The translations under genes and the position numbers were made by a program. 10,196 nt of DNA. It comes from Bacillota bacterium. GTDB lineage: Bacteria > Bacillota > Clostridia > Acetivibrionales > DTU013. The stretch is from positions 1 through 10,196 of the forward strand of contig JAEZMC010000237.1 of NCBI GenBank assembly GCA_023435805.1, read 5' to 3'. How positions within the stretch are numbered: the first letter of the stretch is position 1; each line of letters begins with the position of its first letter. The notes under the pieces were generated by a model. The model was not told the origin of the DNA and searched no databases. It worked only from the letters and a program-made list of their open reading frames with translations. Shown here in pieces: positions 7,194 to 10,196 of the stretch.

Positions 7194-7538
7194 TTAAACA
7201 CCCTTTCCGGTCAAGCCAGCTCCATATAGCTTGCCGCAGGCAATAAACATGGAATGGCAGGTAGTCATGACGATCATTCCTTTTTCTTCGGCCAGATCCA
7301 GTATCATCTGTCCCGGGTTTTTCCCCCTGACAAATACAATTGCCTTGATGTCCATCATTTCAGCGGTTCTTATGACCTGAGGGCTTACAAGCCCGGTGAG
7401 AAGCAAAACATTTTCCTTCACATATGCCATTACATCACTCATCAGGTCCGAGCCGCATGCAGCCCGTATTTCCATTTCCATGTCGTCACCGGTCAGCATG
7501 TCCGCATCCAGTATTTCTACAATCTCTCTCACTTTCAT
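7194..7538 (-). CDS. DRTGG-domain protein (first copy)
   Basis: This 114-residue soluble protein matches the stand-alone DRTGG domain (PF07085): an N-terminal MKVREIVEILDADMLTGDD, then GSDLMSDVMAYVKENVLLLTG, a strand and turn FVRGKNPG, and a C-terminal CHSMFIACGKLYGAGL. Stand-alone copies are often found beside hydrogenase genes in Clostridia; a ligand-binding or regulatory role is usually assumed but not proven. The ATG at 7536-7538 is preferred because AAAGGGG lies eight bases upstream. A TTG and an ATG further up lie inside or too close to that site. C94, H95 and C101 in the last strand and helix are partly matched by cysteines in the second DRTGG copy. It is the first gene of the five-gene cluster, behind a palindrome-rich spacer. 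Confidence 0.83.
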   Translation of the reverse strand: MKVREIVEILDADMLTGDDMEMEIRAACGSDLMSDVMAYVKENVLLLTGLVSPQVIRTAEMMDIKAIVFVRGKNPGQMILDLAEEKGMIVMTTCHSMFIACGKLYGAGLTGKGV

Positions 7539-7559
7539 ATACATTGCCCCTTTCAAATG

Positions 7560-7570
7560 GTGACATTCAC
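7560..7570. repeat. Small palindrome upstream of the DRTGG cluster
   Basis: GTGACATTCAC is a perfect four-base inverted repeat (GTGA/TCAC) with a three-base centre. Its GACATTCAC half resembles the GGCATTCAC arm of the large palindrome at 7625-7652. It lies 22 bases upstream of the first gene of the cluster, near the ribosome binding site. Confidence 0.35.
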
Positions 7571-7588
7571 TGATCGCACCAGTATGGC

Positions 7589-7606
7589 AGGAATGACGCC
7601 ATTCCT
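7589..7606. repeat. Inverted repeat next to the predicted -10 of the DRTGG cluster
   Basis: AGGAATG and CATTCCT form a perfect seven-base inverted repeat around ACGC. It lies immediately downstream of the candidate -10 at 7607-7612, so it would fall at the transcription start. It shares the GAATG/CATTC core with its neighbours at 7560-7570 and 7625-7652. It could be an operator or an early-transcript hairpin. Confidence 0.45.
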
Positions 7607-7612
7607 ATTTTA
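7607..7612 (-). promoter_or_regulatory. Candidate extended -10 promoter of the DRTGG/hydrogenase-like cluster
   Basis: On the minus strand TGTTAAAAT carries an extended -10 (TG, one base, TAAAAT), at 7612-7607 for the hexamer. No good -35 is found at 16-18 bases: the position is taken by GGCATT, inside one arm of the palindrome at 7625-7652. This pattern fits an activator-dependent or repressed promoter, but a chance match is possible. Transcription would begin near 7600, about 62 bases before the first gene. Confidence 0.4.
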
Positions 7613-7624
7613 ACATAAAACAGA

Positions 7625-7652
7625 CGTGAATGCCATTATCATGGCATTCACG
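7625..7652 (-). terminator. Perfect 12-base-pair palindrome: possible terminator of the stalk-domain gene or operator
   Basis: CGTGAATGCCAT and ATGGCATTCACG pair perfectly over 12 bases around a TATC/GATA loop. On the minus strand the stem is followed by TCTGTTTTATG, an imperfect T-run, so it may end the transcript of the upstream stalk-domain gene 92 bases away. It also covers the -35 position of the candidate promoter at 7607-7612, so it may instead be a regulator binding site. It could do both jobs. Confidence 0.5.
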
Positions 7653-7744
7653 CCAGCATATAAACAGAACATATTTTTTACTCCGGTACTCCAAGGCGAT
7701 GACCGTTTATTACGCCTTATCCCTTCAGCCCGCCTGCATTCGCT

Positions 7745-8932
7745 TTATTTCTTGATCTGATTCTCTTCAACGGCATTTTTTACTATATCCTCCGGAACGA
7801 TGATCTGAAAATCACCATTGAAATCACTGTTTTTCACAGTGACCCAGATGTCCGTTTTGGCGGTGGACTTCCCGGAAATCTGGGTTGAACTGGCATTTAA
7901 AGAAATACTGTTCACCAGGTATGTATTGCTGTTCAAAGAGATCTCGACAGTAAACAGGTCGAATTTCACCGCGTCCTCTCCAATCATCTGGCTGGCAGCC
8001 CCCTGGCCTGCCATGGACTTTTCGAGAAGCTGGTTCAGATACACATTTCCTTTTAAAAGGATTTCATCCGGACGGACGTCAGGCATCCGGACAAGTCCGG
8101 CACATAGAGAATCGTTGGCCAACAGCATCTCCATATTGCTCTGGTCTTCAAACAGCATGTCATATTCGGCCGGCAGATAGGTCTTTTTTTCCCACGTCTG
8201 ATTCAACGGATCCTGGAAATAGGAGACATTCTTGTTGTAATAGGTGTCCGTTATGATCTCCATGCCGAGCATATCCATGTTCATTTTCATATACATCTGC
8301 TTTTGCAGCTTATCTATATTTGCTTCAACATTCATTTTTATATTCATGGTGATTTGCCCTGATTTGACCGTTCCCTTCAGATCTGTCACCTGTCTGTATT
8401 TGCCGGCCTGCTTCATGGCTTCGTCGGACCGGTCCAGTATTTGACGGATTTGATCAAATTGTACCGCATCGCAAACCAAAATCGCATTGGAAGAGCCGTC
8501 CCATACGACTTTCTTGCCCAGAGTCTCGGCCACAAATCTGAAGGGAATGTAAATGCGCTGGTTTTTGTTATATCCAACCGGCGCTATGTTCAGCTTCACG
8601 GGCTGGTCGTTTACATAGGCAATCTGATTGCCTACGGCAAGATATAGCTTGGTTTGATCCTTATATACTGTGACACTTTTTTCATTTGCGTTGTAAACAA
8701 TATGCGTATCGTCATTGGGAACACCAAGGTTTACCAGCAGCTCACGCAGTGGGAGCAACGTATTCTGCCCGATACAGATGGGTACATCCTGAAACTGCGT
8801 CAATTTGCCCTCCATAATGATTTTGACGTCAGGCACTTCGAGGATTTCCGCCGGATTTGCCGCAAATGCGGCTGCTGCCGGCACTATAAAGATCAGAACA
8901 ATAATCAGTATGGATAGGATTAGCTTTTTCAT
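7745..8932 (-). CDS. Secreted protein with copper-amine-oxidase-N-type stalk domain and a LolA/LppX-like C-terminal part
   Basis: The 395-residue product begins with a signal peptide (MKKLILSILIIVLIF, cleavage likely after AFA at residue 24) and has no lipobox Cys, so it should be exported and released or held at the wall by contacts. Residues about 36-154 form a stalk domain of the copper amine oxidase N type (PF07833), seen as two half-repeats: TLLPLRELLVNLGV and IYIPFRFVAETLGKKVVWD. Despite the name, this domain has no oxidase activity. Residues about 165-390 are beta-rich, with alternating Met/Lys strands (KMNVEANIDKLQKQMYMKMN), resembling LolA/LppX-fold domains seen in DUF6612-type proteins; this is a tentative match. 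The ATG has AAGGAG eight bases upstream. It has its own candidate promoter. Function is unknown; an envelope role is inferred. Confidence 0.85.
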   Translation of the reverse strand: MKKLILSILIIVLIFIVPAAAAFAANPAEILEVPDVKIIMEGKLTQFQDVPICIGQNTLLPLRELLVNLGVPNDDTHIVYNANEKSVTVYKDQTKLYLAVGNQIAYVNDQPVKLNIAPVGYNKNQRIYIPFRFVAETLGKKVVWDGSSNAILVCDAVQFDQIRQILDRSDEAMKQAGKYRQVTDLKGTVKSGQITMNIKMNVEANIDKLQKQMYMKMNMDMLGMEIITDTYYNKNVSYFQDPLNQTWEKKTYLPAEYDMLFEDQSNMEMLLANDSLCAGLVRMPDVRPDEILLKGNVYLNQLLEKSMAGQGAASQMIGEDAVKFDLFTVEISLNSNTYLVNSISLNASSTQISGKSTAKTDIWVTVKNSDFNGDFQIIVPEDIVKNAVEENQIKK

Positions 8933-8960
8933 TTGCTCAGCTCCTTTTTCTTTTATCCGC

Positions 8961-8988
8961 TTTATACTATACTTTTAAACAAGCGCAA
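8961..8988 (-). promoter_or_regulatory. Candidate promoter of the stalk-domain gene
   Basis: On the minus strand TTGCGC (8988-8983) lies 16 bases before TATAAA (8966-8961). The -10 is close to consensus and the -35 is poor beyond TTG. Transcription would start near 8954, about 22 bases before the ATG. An overlapping TATAGT at 8971-8966 is an alternative -10. Confidence 0.4.
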
Positions 8989-9010
8989 ATATAACTCCAA
9001 TTTATTCTCA

Positions 9011-9068
9011 CCGGGTTTCACGGGGACAGGTTGTCACGTTGACGGGTCCGCTGACAGCCCGGTCAGCG
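9011..9068. repeat. GC-rich nested dyad block in an AT-rich spacer (REP-like)
   Basis: This 58-base block is much richer in GC than the DNA on both sides. It contains CGCTGAC/GTCAGCG, a perfect seven-base stem with a six-base loop (9049-9055 and 9062-9068), as well as GACA/TGTC, GTCA/TGAC and an outer CCGGG/CCCGG. The phrase CGGGGACAGGTTGTCAC resembles dispersed GC-rich palindromic repeats in many Firmicute genomes. Only one copy is visible, so repeat status is unproven. No T-run follows on either strand. Confidence 0.4.
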
Positions 9069-9254
9069 ATAAACACTCTAAAAAGTCACTTTTTCGCTTC
9101 TATTAATTTATCATTCATTCACATTTCCCATGGTTTGCAAAAAGACATGACTGTACTTTCAATATGCAGGATAATAAGGTCCTGTCATCAAAAAATACGT
9201 TGTTTGGAGGAAAGATAAAAAATATACTGTAACGTCTATATGATTCGAGTAATT

Positions 9255-9584
9255 TCACAGCAGGTAGTCTTTTAGCAATTGTTTCGCCTCATCGACCTGT
9301 TCCGTCATGACAAGCACTCTTGCCGGCAAACCTCCGGGAGCTACTCCAAGATCTTCTCCCTGGATAAAATATATAATACCTTCACTTTCAAAAACGGACT
9401 TTATCTGAGCAACATCAGAAAATTTATAAGTAGTATATATAAGCTCAAAATCGGTATGTTCATTTCTTGTACCGGGAGGGTTTTTATCCTCTTCCTGGCG
9501 GAGGGTTTCCACCAGCGGAACCTGACAATCGGTGCAGGTAGTATACCCTTCCCTGTATTCACATTTACATTTCGGACAAAACAT
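9255..9584 (-). CDS. Zinc-ribbon plus DUF2007 (putative signal-transducing) protein
   Basis: A 109-residue soluble protein in two parts. Residues 1-24 are a zinc ribbon with C3, C6, C17 and C20 (MFCPKCKCEYREG, then CTDCQVPLVE). Residues about 46-109 match DUF2007 (PF09413): FELIYTTYKFSDVAQIKSVF and ARVLVMTEQVDEAKQLLKDY, a small ferredoxin-like fold with a GEDLG turn. The family is annotated as putative signal transducing, with little experimental backing. The second of two adjacent ATGs (9582-9584) is preferred because AGAAGG lies six bases before it; the first is only three bases away. A strong promoter lies about 45-70 bases upstream. The linker at residues 27-44 is charged and probably flexible. 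Partner and ligand are not visible. Confidence 0.85.
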   Translation of the reverse strand: MFCPKCKCEYREGYTTCTDCQVPLVETLRQEEDKNPPGTRNEHTDFELIYTTYKFSDVAQIKSVFESEGIIYFIQGEDLGVAPGGLPARVLVMTEQVDEAKQLLKDYLL

Positions 9585-9626
9585 CATAACCCTTCTTTCC
9601 GGCAACAATCGCCATGGTTATATATT

Positions 9627-9654
9627 ATTATACCATAATTGGAATATATATCAA
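9627..9654 (-). promoter_or_regulatory. Strong sigma-A promoter of the DUF2007 gene
   Basis: On the minus strand TTGATA (9654-9649) lies 16 bases before a perfect TATAAT (9632-9627), which is preceded by TGG, making an extended -10. Transcription would start near 9620, giving a leader of about 35 bases. An imperfect inverted repeat, GGAAT/ATTCC, overlaps the -35 and could be an operator. Confidence 0.8.
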
Positions 9655-9673
9655 TTCCCTGACAACTCATAGG

Positions 9674-9823
9674 CTATTCATCGCCTTTTGCGAGCTTTTT
9701 TTCTTCCTGCCTTCGTTTCTTTTTGTTTTTCAAATCATTTTCCTGCACCCTGGTCCGGGGATTGATCACCCAGCTGTTACGGATTTCTTTTAATAAATCA
9801 ATCGTACTTTTCTTTTTCTTCAT
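9674..9823 (-). CDS. Small basic protein of unknown function, 49 residues
   Basis: The frame starts MKKKKSTIDLLKEIRNSWV and continues with NPRTRVQENDLKNKKKRR to an acidic end (KGDE). It is strongly basic (about 16 Lys/Arg), with no membrane segment and no cysteine, and looks helical at both ends around a short NPRTR turn. GAGAGGTG lies about six to eight bases before the chosen ATG. A second in-frame ATG two codons upstream is too close to that site. It lies 157 bases after the hydrogenase stop and 20 bases before the promoter of the next gene, with no visible terminator in between, so it may be the last gene of the hydrogenase transcript. Nucleic-acid binding is possible from the charge, but this is a guess. 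I do not recognise a named family. Confidence 0.7.
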   Translation of the reverse strand: MKKKKSTIDLLKEIRNSWVINPRTRVQENDLKNKKKRRQEEKKLAKGDE

Positions 9824-9980
9824 CCACATCACCTCTCGCGCGCCTTCCGGCCCCTGCTCATGCCGTCCAACAACTCTGCCTCCGTCCGCCGCTCCCTACC
9901 CTGCCTGCTCCGCTGCCACCTGTCAGCAGTCCCGCTTCTTGCCCCTCATCCATTGCCTGCGCTTCCTCCTTTTTGCATAT

Positions 9981-10196
9981 CTACTCCTCGTACTGGTTGA
10001 ATATGCCTCTTTTCCTGTATCGCGTATGCAGCAATTCGTGGGATTTATGTCCAAGGGGAGCTTTCAGGAATGCCTCGTACAGCTTGATGACAGCCGGGTT
10101 TTCATGGGATTTCCTCAGCGGCTTGCCTTCATCCTCCCTGTATATAGCCTCCAGCCGCTTTTTCCTGATGGCGTCACTGGTAGGCCTGGGTTGTCC
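9981..10196 (-). CDS. hydA: [FeFe]-hydrogenase catalytic subunit, C-terminal end (runs off the right edge)
   Basis: The last 71 residues are visible, in frame to the window edge. They begin with GQP, the end of the usual GGGQP that follows the last H-cluster cysteine motif. Then comes the iron-hydrogenase small-subunit domain (PF02256): RKKRLEAIYRED, RKSHENPAVIKLYEAFL and KSHELLHTRYRKRGIF. These are the standard closing motifs of HydA/HndD-type enzymes, which reduce protons or oxidise hydrogen using ferredoxin or NAD(P)H partners. The H-cluster and N-terminal Fe-S domains lie outside the window, so the subtype (monomeric or electron-bifurcating trimer) cannot be decided. The YRKRGIF extension after LLHT is typical of the longer NAD(P)-linked enzymes. 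It ends at TAG (9981-9983). Confidence 0.93.
   Translation of the reverse strand, partial: GQPRPTSDAIRKKRLEAIYREDEGKPLRKSHENPAVIKLYEAFLKAPLGHKSHELLHTRYRKRGIFNQYEE

Larger units (their letters stand above)
8933..9254. other. 322-base intergenic region upstream of the stalk-domain gene
   Basis: I see no gene here on either strand. It holds the candidate promoter at 8961-8988, the GC-rich dyad block at 9011-9068, and an AT-only inverted repeat (AAAAAGT/ACTTTTT near 9080-9094) too tight to form a hairpin at full length. CAGGA/TCCTG pairs near 9167-9184. A weak stem followed by TTTTTT on the minus strand near 9219-9240 could end the DUF2007 transcript, but the stem is only AT pairs. Confidence 0.6.

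Noticed and set aside
7745..8932. Annotation as a copper amine oxidase
   Set aside because: Only the N-terminal stalk-type domain is present. There is no catalytic domain or topaquinone motif.
9080..9094. AAAAAGTCACTTTTT as a terminator
   Set aside because: The stem is almost all A-T pairs, the full repeat leaves a one-base loop, and no gene ends close by in the right place.
1..10196. CRISPR arrays, tRNA or rRNA genes, transposase genes or phage genes
   Set aside because: I looked for spaced direct repeats, tRNA-like cloverleaf ends, and transposase or integrase motifs on both strands and saw none.

Overview
The window looks like chromosome from an anaerobic, fermentative Clostridia-type Firmicute. 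It carries a bacterial V/A-type ATPase operon of the clostridial layout, two [FeFe]-hydrogenase family genes, Gram-positive ribosome binding sites (AAGGAGG type) and clear sigma-A promoters. Every gene I can support lies on the minus strand, so transcription runs from high to low coordinates. Base composition is mixed: coding DNA is moderately GC-rich and the spacers are AT-rich.

In transcription order, the right edge (10196 to 9981) holds the C-terminal end of an [FeFe]-hydrogenase catalytic subunit (HydA type). A 49-residue basic protein of unknown function follows (9823 to 9674). Next come a promoter and a zinc-ribbon plus DUF2007 protein (9584 to 9255). A 322-base spacer contains a GC-rich dyad block and a probable promoter. 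It leads to a secreted protein with a copper-amine-oxidase-N-type stalk domain (8932 to 7745).

A spacer dense in palindromes (about 7560 to 7652) precedes a tight five-gene cluster: a DRTGG-domain protein, a SpoIIAB-like GHKL ATPase, an iron-sulfur protein with a modified [FeFe]-hydrogenase active-site domain, a second DRTGG-domain protein and a PHP-family phosphoesterase. A good intrinsic terminator at about 4215 to 4249 closes it. The hydrogenase-like protein keeps the four cysteines expected to hold the H-cluster but has Ala in place of the proton-transfer Cys. This resembles putative sensory hydrogenases, so the cluster is best read as a hydrogen- or redox-sensing relay near the catalytic hydrogenase. 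That reading is an inference.

After a 552-base spacer with a sigma-A promoter (4020 to 4048) and a long, partly structured leader, the V-type ATPase operon begins: subunits G/H, I, K, E and the start of C, which runs off the left edge. The membrane ring subunit K carries the residue set that binds sodium in Enterococcus hirae NtpK, so the enzyme is probably sodium-coupled. Four of the five ATPase genes appear to start with GTG or TTG, mostly behind strong ribosome binding sites.
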